Assembly (NCBI GenBank): GCA_002007465.1
Contig: LNAC01000162.1
Location: forward strand, 505,792-569,791
Length of the DNA stretch: 64,000 bases
Reading direction: 5' to 3'
DNA from: Ailurus styani
Lineage: Eukaryota > Chordata > Mammalia > Carnivora > Ailuridae
Positions 46,440 through 57,396 of this stretch are shown piece after piece. A program made the position numbers and the translations under genes. Position 1 is the stretch's first letter. The number at the start of each line of letters is the position of its first letter. The notes beneath the pieces are model-generated. The model was not told where the DNA came from, ran no database searches, and was given only the letters and a program-made list of their open reading frames with translations.

Positions 46440-46650
46440 GGATTTCAGTTGACTGGATTTGGGGACAGACCTAGGGACAAATCCTGGCTTTTGCAACTGT
46501 TCGCTGTATCACCTTAGGCAAAGTGTTATAAACTCTTTGAACCATAGTTTCTTTGTAATGAGAGGATTAAATGAGCTAATGTGTATGAATATTTATAAAG
46601 GACTCAACAGAGTGTCTATCATAATAAATGCTCAATAAATACTAGTTTTC
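46440..46650 (+). mobile_element. MIR
   Basis: Forward MIR order: 'gggacaaatcctggcttttg', 'ctgtatcaccttaggcaaag', 'atgagaggattaaatgagct' and 'aataaatgctcaataaatac'. Confidence 0.87.
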
Positions 46651-46792
46651 TCACTCTAAAAAGTTTACTTACAAACAGAACTATAGATACAATTCTATGT
46701 CATTTTATAATTAGTCCCACTTGAAAGGTCTAAGCTTTAACTGCTTTATATATAGATATACAAATGTATATAACATTATAATTGTGTATATT

Positions 46793-46812
46793 ATATATAT
46801 ATATATATATAA
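46793..46812 (+). repeat. (TA)n microsatellite
   Basis: About ten TA units in an AT-rich context. Further tata-rich sequence precedes it from 46745. Confidence 0.85.
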
Positions 46813-46825
46813 TAGCAACAATATC

Positions 46826-47305
46826 TAGCTTTTGTTAAATTATTTAATGTATGCCCAGCATTGTGCTGAGAACTATATATGCATGATCTCGTTTAGTCCT
46901 GCCATCTGTCATATGAGATAAGTGTTTTCATCACCTGCATTTTACAGTTGAGAAGACTGAGACTTAGAGAAACTTCTTTGTTTTGAAGATTTATTTATTT
47001 ATTTGAGAAAGAGAAAGTGCACATGTGAGTGGGGAGGGGGGAGCAGAGGGGGAGACAGAGAGAGAGAATCTCAAGCAGATTCTCCACTGAGTGCAGAGCC
47101 CATCTTGGGGCTCGATTTCACGACCCCGAGATCATGACCTGAGCCAAAATCAAGAGTGGGTTGCTTAACCAATTGAGCCACCCAGGATCCCTAAGAAACT
47201 AACTTTCTTAAAAGCCCAAAAGCTGATGAGTGACAGAGCCCATGTTTGAACAGGTTTTTGCTGATTCCAAGGCCTTCCTTTTAGTTATTGAGCTGCCTTT
47301 CTAAA
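46826..47305 (-). mobile_element. MIR, split by Can-SINE 11
   Basis: The left part (46826-46980) has 'gcccagcattgtgctgagaa', 'gatctcgtttagtcctgcca' and 'ttttacagttgagaagactg'. The right part (47194-47305) continues 'gatgagtgacagagcccatg' and 'gaacaggtttttgctgattc'. The two are in consensus order on either side of the SINE. Confidence 0.84.
46981..47193 (-). mobile_element. Can-SINE 11 (older subfamily)
   Basis: A reverse copy with tail 'gaagatttatttatttattt', G-rich body, and head 'caattgagccacccaggatc'. The head signature 'aaaatcaagagtgggttgct' is of the older type. A short duplication, agaaact, lies at 46968-46974 and 47194-47200. Confidence 0.92.
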
Positions 47306-48055
47306 ATATAAGTGAGTTTACATAAATATCCCTCTTTCCATATATGTCTCACCTGATATACCATTTGTATAGTGGGAGTTACTAAATCAATACATGCTTG
47401 TTGATGAAGACCCATCACTCATGTTCCAATTGAGATGATGTGGCTGCCATTTTTCTGGCTTCAGACTCTTCTGGCACTTCACCTCCTGAGTGATGAATGT
47501 GGTTTTACTTCTTACTGTTTTGGCACAGCTCAAGTGCTTTAAAATGTTCCCTTCCTGACTTCGAGAGGTGATTTACCAAAATGTCAGTCAGAATTAATTT
47601 GAATGATATTCATTGCAGTTCCCCAAGGGCTGGAGTTACTGGCATGTTGTTTTTGGATGTCATATTTTGATGAGAGATAACATTTTAACTGGAGTGGGAA
47701 GGGCACAATTTTGGATGAGTCAAGCAGTAAGTCACTAGGGACTATATTCATAACTATATTACTGTTCTGCTTTACAGGAATTATCTAATCACAGTGATTC
47801 CAAGCCGTTTAAAAGTCCCAGCACCCTATCTTTTATTTCATTTTGCAAAAATTCTTCTCAAATTATTCTATACCATGTTTTTCTTGAAGACATTTCAAAT
47901 TGAGTTTGCTTTGATGATTTTAGTAAGCCAAACCAGTAGGATAATTAGGGCCATTCCAGGAGACTGTAGGCTGTAATACCAGAATTTGAAATTGTTGATT
48001 CTGTGATTCCAGATCTCAGCTCTGCTTATTCAAATAAACTTGAAAATCTGAAGTT
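47306..48055. other. unique sequence, no gene seen
   Basis: No repeat family or gene was recognised. Confidence 0.4.
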
Positions 48056-48126
48056 CTTTCTTTTCCTCTTCCCTTCCTCCCCCTTCTCTTCTTCCTTCGC
48101 CTCCTCCTCCTCCTCCTTCTTCTATT
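48056..48126 (+). repeat. polypyrimidine tract with (TCC)n/(TTC)n
   Basis: About 70 bases are almost all C and T, with a pure (CCT)n core near 48098-48116. It lies just upstream of Can-SINE 12 and an old L1 end. Confidence 0.9.
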
Positions 48127-48160
48127 TTGGAAGAGATTCTTTCTGTTTAAACTTTATTGA

Positions 48161-48361
48161 GGGGCACTTGGGTGGCTCAGTTGGTTAAGCATCAGACTCT
48201 TGATTTCAGCTCAGGTCATGATCTCAGGGTCGTGAGATACAGCCCTGTGTGAGGCTCCACACTGAGCATGGATCCTGCTTACAACTATCTCCCTACCACC
48301 CCCCACCACCACTCATACTCTCTTTCTAGTCTCTCTCTCTAAAAAAAAATTAATAAAAAAA
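48161..48361 (+). mobile_element. Can-SINE 12 (older subfamily)
   Basis: A forward copy: 'ggggcacttgggtggctcag', 'ttggttaagcatcagactct', 'tgatctcagggtcgtgagat', and the tail 'aattaataaaaaaatt'. A perfect 14-bp duplication, ttaaactttattga, lies at 48147-48160 and 48362-48375. The duplicated sequence is the start of an L1 3' end. Confidence 0.95.
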
Positions 48362-48870
48362 TTAAACTTTATTGAGATGTTTTTGACATATAGAAGTAAT
48401 ATATATTTAAGGTGTACAAGTTATTATAAGAGAATATATATATATATGATGTTGAAAAGATCACCACAAACTAAATAACTTATCCATCACTTCTGTATAG
48501 TTACTCTTATGTGTGTGTGTATTGAGAAGATCTAACTTAAGATCTATCTTCTTATCAAAGTTCAAGTATACAATACAGTGTTGTTAATTATCACCACCAT
48601 GCTATACTCTAGATGTCCAGAACTTATTCATCCCACGCAACTGAACCTTTGTACCCTTTGACCAACATCTTCCCATTTCCCTCACTGCCCCTAGCCTCTG
48701 GCAACTGCCATTCTTCTCTCAGATTTTATGAACTTGACTTTTTTAGATCCCACATATAAGTGAGTTTATGCAGTATTTTTCTTGATGTGTCTGGCTTAAT
48801 CACATAGCATAATGTACTCCAGGGTTATCCATGTTATTGCAAATGGTAGGACTTCCTTTGAAGAGATTAT
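48362..48870 (-). mobile_element. L1MA/L1MB-like 3' UTR fragment
   Basis: Reverse L1 3'-UTR order: 'actttattgagatgtttttg', 'tatatttaaggtgtacaagt', 'caagtatacaatacagtgtt', 'gtccagaacttattcatccc' and 'gcctctggcaactgccattc'. Can-SINE 12 lies at its 3' terminus, so a few bases of L1 lie before 48161. Confidence 0.86.
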
Positions 48871-48929
48871 TTCTAGGTACAAAAGGACAATAACAATGTT
48901 TGCTATCTTTTGGGATCAGTGAGAGCAGA

Positions 48930-49320
48930 ATCTCAGACTCCTATAATACTGGAGTTGCAGAGATTTTAGAAATCATCTAATTCAGGGCACCTGGGTGACT
49001 CAGTCGGTTAAACGTCTGCCTTCAGCTCAGGTCATGATCTCAGGGTCCTGGGATTGAGCCCTATCGGGCTCCCTGCTCAGTGGGAAGTCTGCTTCTCCCT
49101 CTGCCCCTCCCCCCGTCTTGTGTTCCCTCGCTCAAAGAAATACAGTCTTTAAAAAGAAAAGAAAAGAAAGAAAAAAGAAATCCTCTAATTCATGTCTTGT
49201 GTTTTAGGAACAAGAAAATTAAGATTCAGGTAGTGAGCTAATTCATCTAAGGTCACACAATTGCTTAGTAATGGTACTAGAAATGAAATTTAGGAATCTT
49301 GGCACCTAATCCAAATTAAA
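48930..49320 (-). mobile_element. MIR-family SINE, split by Can-SINE 13
   Basis: The left part reads 'gagattttagaaatcatcta'. The right part reads 'aagaaaattaagattcaggt', 'aaggtcacacaattgcttag' and 'agaaatgaaatttaggaatc', in MIR-family order. The subfamily is not certain. Confidence 0.65.
48985..49175 (+). mobile_element. Can-SINE 13
   Basis: A forward copy: 'gggcacctgggtgactcagt', 'aaacgtctgccttcagctca', 'gggattgagccctatcgggc', and an A/G-rich tail ('aaaagaaaagaaaagaaag'). The 17-bp flanks agaaatcatctaattca (48968-48984) and agaaatcctctaattca (49176-49192) differ at one base. Confidence 0.96.
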
Positions 49321-50366
49321 GTTAAATTGACTTAGCAAGTGTTTAGCTCTTCAGAGGTGCCTCATCTAGGTGTTCAATAAAAATGATGAAGTAGCTTAAC
49401 CATAATCCTTGAGAATACATTACTGTTTGTTATTGAAGATAACATCTGCCTCTTTACATATCATCTTCTGAATTATTGCTAACTGGCTAGCAACTCCATT
49501 TTGACTTTAGCACATAGTATTGCCCATATTTGTTCCCTTACCACGTTTTAGAAATACATTGGTCAAAAGAGATGATTCTATCAAACCAAGTGATTTTTCT
49601 AAAGTATATTTGAAACAAAACAAGATCTTCTAATACCAGTATTGGACAGTATTTATTAGGCACATATCTGTACCCAATACAGTTTAGGCATTGTATAGAC
49701 TAAGACAAACAGATTTATTCTGATTTTTCTACCTCTTTGGCATGACTGTTGAAAGGAATGGTGTTAATGGAATGGTATCCAGTAAATTTAATTAAATAAA
49801 TAACATGTTAAGATACATATATCAAAAGGGTTGTATTTCAAAGAGGTTAACAAAAATGGGTCAATTGTTGAAATCAGCAGATCCCAGATTTATGAATTTC
49901 AAAGACTAGGGAAAGTTCTCTCCAAAATTTTGAAAAACAAATATGATAAAGCCCTGCTTATAAACAAATTTTGATAGCCAAATTTTATTTTGACAAATAA
50001 TGAAAAAATGTTTAAAGAAACTTTATCTACCATTGTTATTAAGAAGAAACAGGATATTTTAATATTTAAAAAGTTCAAGAACTTAATTTCAGAATAAAGG
50101 ATAAGCCTTCCTAAGAAAATGTAGTTAGCTTCATTTGATACCTTTCCATCAGTAGGGTTGTATGGTATGTGTGTGTGTGCATGTGTGTACACCTTATGTT
50201 TCTCACTTTCTACAGATGGTACAAACTCTATAACAGCAGAGATCCAAGGACTAGTATTTAGGAATGATTACTTTTTTGTTATGTAGAACCAGTAGATACT
50301 TGTTTCCTGTCCTAAAGCTAGAAAGGTTATAGGAAAAGGAGAAATTGCAGGAGTGTTTTAAAAACT
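49321..50366. other. unique sequence, no gene seen
   Basis: A MIR/L2-like scrap lies near 49620-49720, and a short (GT)n near 50168-50188. A 97-codon reverse frame at 49899-50192 has no family match. Confidence 0.4.
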
Positions 50367-50381
50367 AAGATACCAGAAGTG

Positions 50382-50551
50382 CACCTGGTTGGCTCAGTCG
50401 GTTAAGTGTCTGCCTTTGGCTCGGGTCATGGTGCCAGGGTTCGGAGATCAAGCCCCACATTAGGCTCTCTGCTTGATGGGGGGTCTGCTTTTCCCTCTCC
50501 CTCTGCCTGCCACTCTGTCTGCTTGTGCTATCTCTCTGTCAAATAAATAAA

Positions 50552-50593
<42 letters not shown>
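50382..50593 (+). mobile_element. Can-SINE 14 with a (CA)n tail
   Basis: A forward copy: 'gcacctggttggctcagtcg', 'gtctgcctttggctcgggtc', 'agatcaagccccacattagg', and 'caaataaataaaattttac' passing directly into (AC)n. The 15-bp flanks aagataccagaagtg (50367-50381) and aagataccagaggtg (50594-50608) differ at one base. Confidence 0.96.
50556..50591 (+). repeat. (AC)n microsatellite in a SINE tail
   Basis: About 17-18 uninterrupted AC units replace the usual 'atctt(A)n' end of the SINE and stop at its target duplication. Confidence 0.95.
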
Positions 50594-50945
50594 AAGATAC
50601 CAGAGGTGAGAGCCAGGTACACTTTCAGGTATAGGTGTAGCCTGGAGGAAGTCTCAGCCGTAGATGTGAAATTATTCAATGAAGAAAGCACTTGGTAAAT
50701 ATAGGAATAGAGGAAAAAAAACAAAACCTGCGTAGAGAATGAGATTGAAAAGAAAAAGTTGAGGAAAACCTTTGAGCCATTTAATTCATTTAAATTTGTG
50801 GAAGTTTATTACTTTTCCTCTACTTTTTTTTTAAAATCATGGTCAAATTAATAATGAAGAACACCAATTGGAGAAGGGAAAGGCATTGATAGAATGGCTA
50901 TACTGAATAAGTAACTGAAAGTGTCTCCCTTTGAAAATGCCCTAC

Positions 50946-51151
50946 TAGGGCCCCTGGGTGGCTCAGTGGCTTAAGCCTCTGCCTTCGGCTCAGGTCATGA
51001 TCTCAGGGTCCTGGGATCGAGGCCCGCATTGGGCTCTCTGCTTGGCAGGGAGACTGCTTCCCCCTCTCTCTCTGCCTGCCTCTCTGCCTACTTGTGATCT
51101 CTCTCTCTCTCTGTCAAATAAATAAATAAAAAATCTTAAAAAAAAAAAAAA
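50946..51151 (+). mobile_element. Can-SINE 15 (young, mustelid-like)
   Basis: A forward copy near consensus: 'gggcccctgggtggctcagt', 'aagcctctgccttcggctca', 'gggatcgaggcccgcattgg', 'tgcctacttgtgatctctct', and 'caaataaataaataaaaaat' with an A-run. A perfect 13-bp duplication, gaaaatgccctac, lies at 50933-50945 and 51152-51164. Confidence 0.97.
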
Positions 51152-51164
51152 GAAAATGCCCTAC

Positions 51165-52504
51165 CAGAAATGAATACATACATGTCGAACTTCCAGATAA
51201 ACTCACTAACTTTCTTTTGTTGTAGTTTGTCCTTTAAAAACACATGTTTCCTGCTAAGGAAATGTTATTTAAAAATTCATAACGTAGCAAATAGCGAACA
51301 GTCATTACAAGCTAATCGTGAAACACCTTGCCTAAGAACAATAAGACCAGGCTATGCCAGGAGCAGAGATTTTCCTTGTAAGCCAGGAAAATTATTTCCA
51401 AATTGCCTTTTCTCCAAAGTGTGGCTGTTGGGGTGCAAAGAAAGTCTTTCTTCTCTTCAGGTGGCTTATAGCTGCTTTGGTTTAAAGGATGACACTTGGA
51501 AAATTACTACTGGAGACTGAGTCTCTTCTCACCGAGTGGTCATTTCTTTCTTCAGCAGTATCATGTAACACCTGTGTTAACCTGGGATTGGAATTGCAGA
51601 GTAGAATTTGAGAATCCATTTTCTTTCCAAATCAGTGTTTCTAATGATACAATGAGTTACACAACGATAAGAGTTACACACTAGGATGGAATAGAAAGGA
51701 CCATCTAACTCCTTGTGTGACCTCTGTGCCAGGCCTAATTATTTATTGAGCACCTATCAGGTACTAGTTACAATACTGGATCAATAGTGGGCCTTTCCTA
51801 ACTGTGTTTTAACTCTGTGATTTGGGATTATCTGCTCTAATGGGTTATGGCCTATTTTATACATTCTCCATTAAGAATCCTCTAAGTAGCCACATTTGTA
51901 CTCTTACCGTAATTGAGTATGACCAACTGTTGTATTTCTCTGTTTATGAACTAATGATTACTAATAAAAACAAATATTCTATAAACCCAGGTCAGATTGC
52001 ATGAGATTCCATATTCAACAGAATTTCACTGTTCTTTTGAAAAATATTACTTCTTCCGATTTCAAATAATGAAACTGGGGATTTATACTACACCCCAAAA
52101 CACAATTCAAAGAATAATATGATGCAGATGCCTTAATGAATGAATGAAAAGAAGACAGGGTTGCCTGTCAAATATTTCTTTTCTTTCATCAGGAGATCTT
52201 CTGTAGCTTGATTGATGTTTGCTCTAAAGAGATCACTGGGTGAGGCAATTGGGGAACATTTGAAGAAATATAATGTAGACAAAAGGGTACACTCTTATAT
52301 TAAAGAAAGCACCCTTACCTTCCTCTCTATTCGTACCATGCTTTTGATTTTAAAGAGATATTTTCTTGATCTTAAAAATGGTGTGATTTAGAATAAGGTA
52401 ACAGGTAAGGGAGGCAGTAAGGTGAGATGGGACAAAGAGTTGAGAGGTTACATGTGAAGTACAAAGTGTGACCAGTAAATTGCCTTTCTTTGTGCATAAT
52501 GGCT
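51165..52504. other. unique sequence, no gene seen
   Basis: A 116-codon open frame at 51170-51520 starts at the SINE's 3' edge and resembles no known family. A MIR/L2-like scrap ('attgagcacctatcaggtac') lies near 51735-51790. Confidence 0.4.
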
Positions 52505-52735
52505 GTTAAGTGTCCATACTTTGTACCATACTTTCTGGGTTTGAATCCCAGCTCTACCACTTCCCAGTTGTGTGACCATAAGCAAATTACTAAATCCCAA
52601 GCTTCAGATCCCTCATCTGCACAATGGAGATAATAACAGCACCCCCTTTAGAATATTCTTAGGAGGATCAAGTGAGTTAATATATCTAAAGCTCTTAAAA
52701 TGAAACCGGGTACAGCAAGCATTTGTTATTATAGA
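52505..52735 (+). mobile_element. MIR
   Basis: Forward and well preserved: 'tgggtttgaatcccagctct', 'accacttcccagttgtgtga', 'cagatccctcatctgcacaa', 'ggatcaagtgagttaatata' and 'gggtacagcaagcatttgtt'. Confidence 0.92.
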
Positions 52736-53020
52736 GCAGTGTTCTCCAAAGTAGAGCATGTACTCCTCAGAGATCAACAATCTAAACACCTATTTATGCT
52801 TATATTTTTTATCTTAGCCTGTTAAGTTTCCTACTTTGTGTATATTTTCTAGCATACATAATGTTATGGGTATATAATATATGATAGTATGTAGTATAGT
52901 GTTTCATAGATACTACATATACCATGTATTGGAGGTATATAAATTTTTTGTTAAAATCACAAAGATTTGGAGACCACTGATATGGTAGTGGTCCTAATTT
53001 TGTTTTAAAATCTAATTTTA

Positions 53021-53214
53021 GGGGTGCTTGTGTGGCTCAGTCCATTAAGCGCCTGACTCTTGATTTCAGCTCAGGTCATGATCTCAGGGTCTTGGGATTG
53101 AGCCCTGCATCAGGCTCCTTGCTCAGCGTGGAGTATGCTTGTCCCTGTCCTTCTGTTCCTTCCCCGATTGTGCTCTCTCTCGTTCTCTCAAATAAATAAA
53201 TAAAGTATTTTTAA
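53021..53214 (+). mobile_element. Can-SINE 16 (older subfamily)
   Basis: A forward copy: 'ggggtgcttgtgtggctcag', 'attaagcgcctgactcttga', 'gggattgagccctgcatcag', and the tail 'aaataaataaataaagtatt'. A perfect 14-bp duplication, aaaatctaatttta, lies at 53007-53020 and 53215-53228. Confidence 0.96.
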
Positions 53215-53228
53215 AAAATCTAATTTTA

Positions 53229-53639
53229 GTTCTCTTTAGGGAAAAGAATCCTTACACATAGAAAGTTCTTTTTTTGTGTGAAGGTTATGGTCAAACCTAT
53301 TAGAATAGCAATATACTGCTTTAAAGACTAATCAATACCACCAAATTTACCCAAAGTTTCCCTCTTCTTCTTTTAAATCATTTCCTCATAATGTCTTCCA
53401 GTAGGGCATAGTTATTTAATTTTTATAAACACTCAAATAATTTATATTGGTGCATTTCTTGAAGACAAGGAACCATTTTGTATATAGATTTAGAAAGACC
53501 TCATTTGGGTGTTTGTAAACTACTCTTAACTCCTTTCTATCTCCCCTGTATTTAGGGTTTTTTTTGTGCATCAGTATATGAATTCCCCAAATTATCTCCT
53601 GAAAATCTAAGGAAAGGAGTATAAAAGAATCATTAGCTA
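53229..53639. other. unique sequence, no gene seen
   Basis: No repeat or gene was recognised between Can-SINE 16 and the candidate conserved block. Confidence 0.4.
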
Positions 53640-54360
53640 GGTGAATGTTTTCCTTTTAAAGTTGGGTATTTTAAAATCTTCAAAACACATGTCCCTTTAT
53701 GGCTCTAGACGTTTTGTTACAACTGTAGAACAAACCTGTGGCATCAAATTTAGACTGAAAATTAGCAGGAAGCTTTTTGAAAACACCACTGCAGCCACAG
53801 AACGAATATACAAAATAATTATTACCATCAAAAAGTTCTAGAGAGCCTTGCTTCCACAAGATGTCATTATATAAATGATCTTTGGAGGGCCTCAGAGCTC
53901 ATGATAAAACTACCAAATTGCTTATTAGGAGGCAAACAACAGCTCTGCTGAGATAAGTGTAACAGGCTTAGAAAAGCACATCTATGGCACAGTCCGCCTA
54001 CACAAACTCCGCTCCTGCAGGAGCACAGAAAACACTTTGGAATTCATTAGCATGCAGTATTTACTCAAAAGCTGCAAAAACATTGTGTTTGCATAATTTT
54101 ATCAATTGTCAATAGCAGTGCTTGCCAACATTCATATCTTTATTGAGATGCAAAATTAAGAGCAGGAAGAAAGTTTGTATCAATATTAATACTGAACTCA
54201 CTTGAAAAGATGACATTTATTAATAATGCATCTGGCTCAACATTCACAGTGGTATTTAAAGGCTAAACACAGTCCTAGTGCAGGAAACATTTTTTAGCAA
54301 ATCTTGTTCATCAGCCACCTTATAGTTTTGAATTATATAAACCATTTTTTTTCCACTCTA
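53640..54360. promoter_or_regulatory. candidate conserved regulatory block
   Basis: About 700 bases have no repeat and are dense in homeodomain/POU-type cores: 'aattcattagcatgcagtat' at 54041-54060, an octamer-like tttgcataat at 54088-54097, 'atttattaataatgcatctg' near 54216, and 'aataattatt' near 53812. A perfect 14-bp palindrome, gctcctgcaggagc, is at 54011-54024. Retained CpGs include 'agtccgcctacac' and 'actccgctcc'. The texture is that of an ancient enhancer, but conservation was not measured. Confidence 0.42.
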
Positions 54361-55333
54361 CAAATGGTTACTTCCCCAAAATTCTATTGAAATTTAGGAT
54401 GGGCTGGATGTAGTTAGAACAAGAGCAGTAATAAGACAAAGATTACAATGCATTAAACATTTTATGGAGAATTGTGTTGGTGCAAAGCATATTAGTTTTT
54501 AAAACTCTATGTTTGGGGAACAGCTGGTGTGGGCTGAACATGGAAACAACTGTTGTAAAACAAATGTTAAGGAATTGCTGTAAACAAGACTCCATTTATT
54601 TACAGTATGTTCCAATTCTTTCTTTCCTCTATCTCTCACTTCTCCATCTATATCCTTCCTGGCCAATAGAACCGGAGGGGTGAAAGGTTCCAGTATGTAG
54701 GTAGGCATGTGTGTGTGTGTGTGTGTGTGTGTGATGGGAATGTTACATAGACATATGCACACACACATACACACAACGTGCATATATAATATAAAATATA
54801 TCAATGTATTTATGTATGTGTATTCTGCATCGTTGAGTTGATTTTTTGTGCTCAGAAGTGGTAAATATTGTGGCCATGATGTAAGTTGTAAAAAGACAAA
54901 ACAAATCTTGTTCACTATACCCATATTCTTCATGACCAACCAGCCCTTTGTTTTTTTCTGAATGTCAACTTCGATGGACTGTGGACACAAAGCCACAAAG
55001 ACCTTATATAGCTAAAAACTAACCACACTTCCTATATGACATCAGCCATTTGGAACTTGACACTTTAGAGAAAAATGAGGAGGATGCTAAGAACATTTGA
55101 AGTGGGGCAGGCACCTTGGGCTCAACCTCTGTCTTTGGAGTTGGTTCCCATGGATTATTAGGAATACCAAGAACCAAACACCTTCTTGTCCTATTTTTAG
55201 TGGCTTCGAACCCACTTCTGCTCAGCTATTGAGCATGAAAGAAACGCATGTATCAGTGGGTTTTTTTGTTTTTTTCATTTTTAGTGTTATTGCCCTTGTA
55301 TGCTAAATGTTATGATTATACAGTGTAATTAGA
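54361..55333. other. unique sequence with dinucleotide arrays, no gene seen
   Basis: The longest open frame of the window (54499-54996, reverse, 165 codons) lies here. It spans the (GT)n array, lacks any recognised domain and is judged a chance frame. Confidence 0.42.
54709..54775 (+). repeat. (GT)n array and a nearby inverted (CA)n array
   Basis: GT units at 54709-54733 are followed 24 bases later by CA units at 54758-54775. The two arrays are complementary and could pair as an imperfect hairpin. Confidence 0.9.
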
Positions 55334-55346
55334 AGAGACTGAAAGG

Positions 55347-55552
55347 GGGGCGCCTGGGTGACTCAGTTGTTAAGCGTCTGCCTTTGGCTCAGGTCATGAT
55401 CCCAGGGTTCTGGGATCAAGCCCCGCATCCCCGCATTGGGCTTCCTGCTCTGTGGGAAGCCTGCTTCTCCCTCTCCTACTTCCCCTGCTTGTGTTCCCTC
55501 TCTTGCTGTGTCTCTCTCTGTCAAATAAATAAATAAAATCTTTAAAAAAAAA
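55347..55552 (+). mobile_element. Can-SINE 17
   Basis: A forward copy: 'ggggcgcctgggtgactcag', 'ttgttaagcgtctgcctttg', 'gggatcaagccccgcatccc', and 'aaataaataaataaaatctt' plus an A-run. A perfect 13-bp duplication, agagactgaaagg, lies at 55334-55346 and 55553-55565. It has a small internal duplication, 'ccccgcat' twice, near 55422-55437. Confidence 0.97.
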
Positions 55553-55837
55553 AGAGACTGAAAGGATTATTGAGAAAGTAATCTAATGGAAAGCTTCTTA
55601 TGCAGTTATTTCTTAGCATATAAACTTCTGCAGGGCAGGGGGATGTTTTAAATGGCATTTATTTATATTTTTAAAATGCCATTCACTGCAGACTTCTATA
55701 AACATACCCATATTTCCTAGAAGACACCAGTATCTAACCATGGCTTGATTTTATTACATTTTATGTCTCTCACAAGCATGAGGATCATTGTGGCCCACAG
55801 TAGGGCATTGTCTGCCTGGCATAGAGCCTTTTCTTTC

Positions 55838-56040
55838 TTTCTTTTTTTTTTTTTTTAAGATTTTTACGTATTTATTTGAGAGAGAGAGGGAGAGAATGAG
55901 TGTGGGGTGATGGAGCAGAGAGAGAGGGAGAAACACTCCCTGAGGAGCAGGGAGCCCAACACGGGGCTCAATCCCAGGACCCCAGGATCGTGACCTGAGC
56001 CAAGGGTAGATGCTTAACCAACTGAGCCACCCAGGTGCCC
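55838..56040 (-). mobile_element. Can-SINE 18 (older subfamily)
   Basis: A reverse copy: T-run, 'aagatttttacgtatttatt', (GA)n, 'gggctcaatcccaggacccc', and head 'aactgagccacccaggtgcc'. A pyrimidine run precedes it. The flanking 'agagcct'/'ggagcct' similarity is too short to call a duplication. Confidence 0.93.
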
Positions 56041-56964
56041 CCAGTGTGGAGCCTATTCAAACTTAACTTTGGTTGGTCAAGAAACTAGGTATTTTATATG
56101 TATATGATCTGGGTTTATGGCTAACCTGAGTTTGAAATAAACTGTGAGGCTTTAAAATAATTTATTTCCCACATCCTCCCTTTTAAAAACAATTAAGTAG
56201 TATAGGTATTTGAAGTATCTATCAACAACTGTTACCTTTTGTTGTATTCTTTGACTAAACCTTTCGAATTTGAAATACTGGGAAAAAATACTGTAATGCA
56301 CAAAGAAATATTAGACATGAAGCGTACTTATCTTTTTTATTCACACAGCAGCTCCACCACATCAGGAACCCTCACTAGATCATGCCATGCCTCTAGTCCA
56401 AATCCTCAATGGTTGTCTGGTTCTAGATAATAAGAAGGTACTGCTTTTATTTTAATTTGTGACAAAATGCTATTAAGGAAAGAACACTGTCTCTCAGAGA
56501 AGTATGGTTTTGTTCCAGTTTCCCCCTAATCCCTCATTGTTTTATTGTATAATTCTAAGGAAAAATCTTGTGTATTCTACTTCCTATGAAATGAGAATTA
56601 CTGATATTTAGATATTGAATATTTTTCCTCTAGAGTTATGGGCCATTATTATTTATCACCCTTGCACATATGTGTTATGAAGTTTGACAAGTCCTAATTG
56701 TTTATTTGCAGTTCTTAGGAAGTAAAGTACATTGCAGAATATATTACTTTTATTATTGCAAGAAATCTAGCAAACTCTCACATTAACTTTGATAAAAGTA
56801 ATTGATTTATTATCTCTTTTGTTTCCACAAAGAACATCACATGCCTACTATTTCAGAAGTGGTACACAGTTGAATATTCTTTGTCATCGAGCTTACAGTT
56901 TAATAGAGAAGGAAAAAAAAGCACGCCAACACTATTGAAAATAGCATGTATTTAACGAGAGAAA
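56041..56964. other. unique AT-rich sequence, no gene seen
   Basis: A MIR/L2-like scrap lies at about 56840-56950 ('gagcttacagtttaatagag'). No gene is supported. Confidence 0.4.
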
Positions 56965-57120
56965 GAGGGAGCTGGCATTTATTGTGCAAGGCTACTTACA
57001 TAACTTCATTTAATCCCCTCAACCATCTTGGTTTGCCAGTAAGCAGACTCAGGTTCTGAAAGGGATAAACAGCTGAGAGTCTCAAGGCCAACTAGTGAGA
57101 TTATGGAGAGTTGGGGTCAT
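56965..57120 (-). mobile_element. MIR
   Basis: Reverse MIR order: 'gctggcatttattgtgcaag', 'cataacttcatttaatcccc', 'gcagactcaggttctgaaag' and 'caaggccaactagtgagatt'. Confidence 0.77.
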
Positions 57121-57396
57121 GCCAAAGCCACATCCCTTTCATCATAGGGAAAGTATATTCGGAATTCAAAAATAGGCGTAGGGAAAGGTGTCAAAGAAGT
57201 CAGGAGGAGGAAAATAGATTAGGAAAGATATTAGAAGATTGAGCAATACTGAGAAAGTTTTGTTTCATCCAAATAAGTATCTGCAAATGGCAATAATTTT
57301 TAGCTGCTTGCCTTCTATTCTCAGTTTGTTCTTCAATTAAACTAATCCAGAAACTTGAAACCAGCTTAGAATGAAATTTTTTATTCAAATTTAAAA

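Noticed and set aside
54499..54996. Longest open frame in the window (165 codons, reverse strand)
   Set aside because: It spans the (GT)n array, which supplies a stop-free His/Thr run, shows no domain or signal I recognise, and has no splice or promoter context. A frame of this length is plausible by chance in 64 kb.
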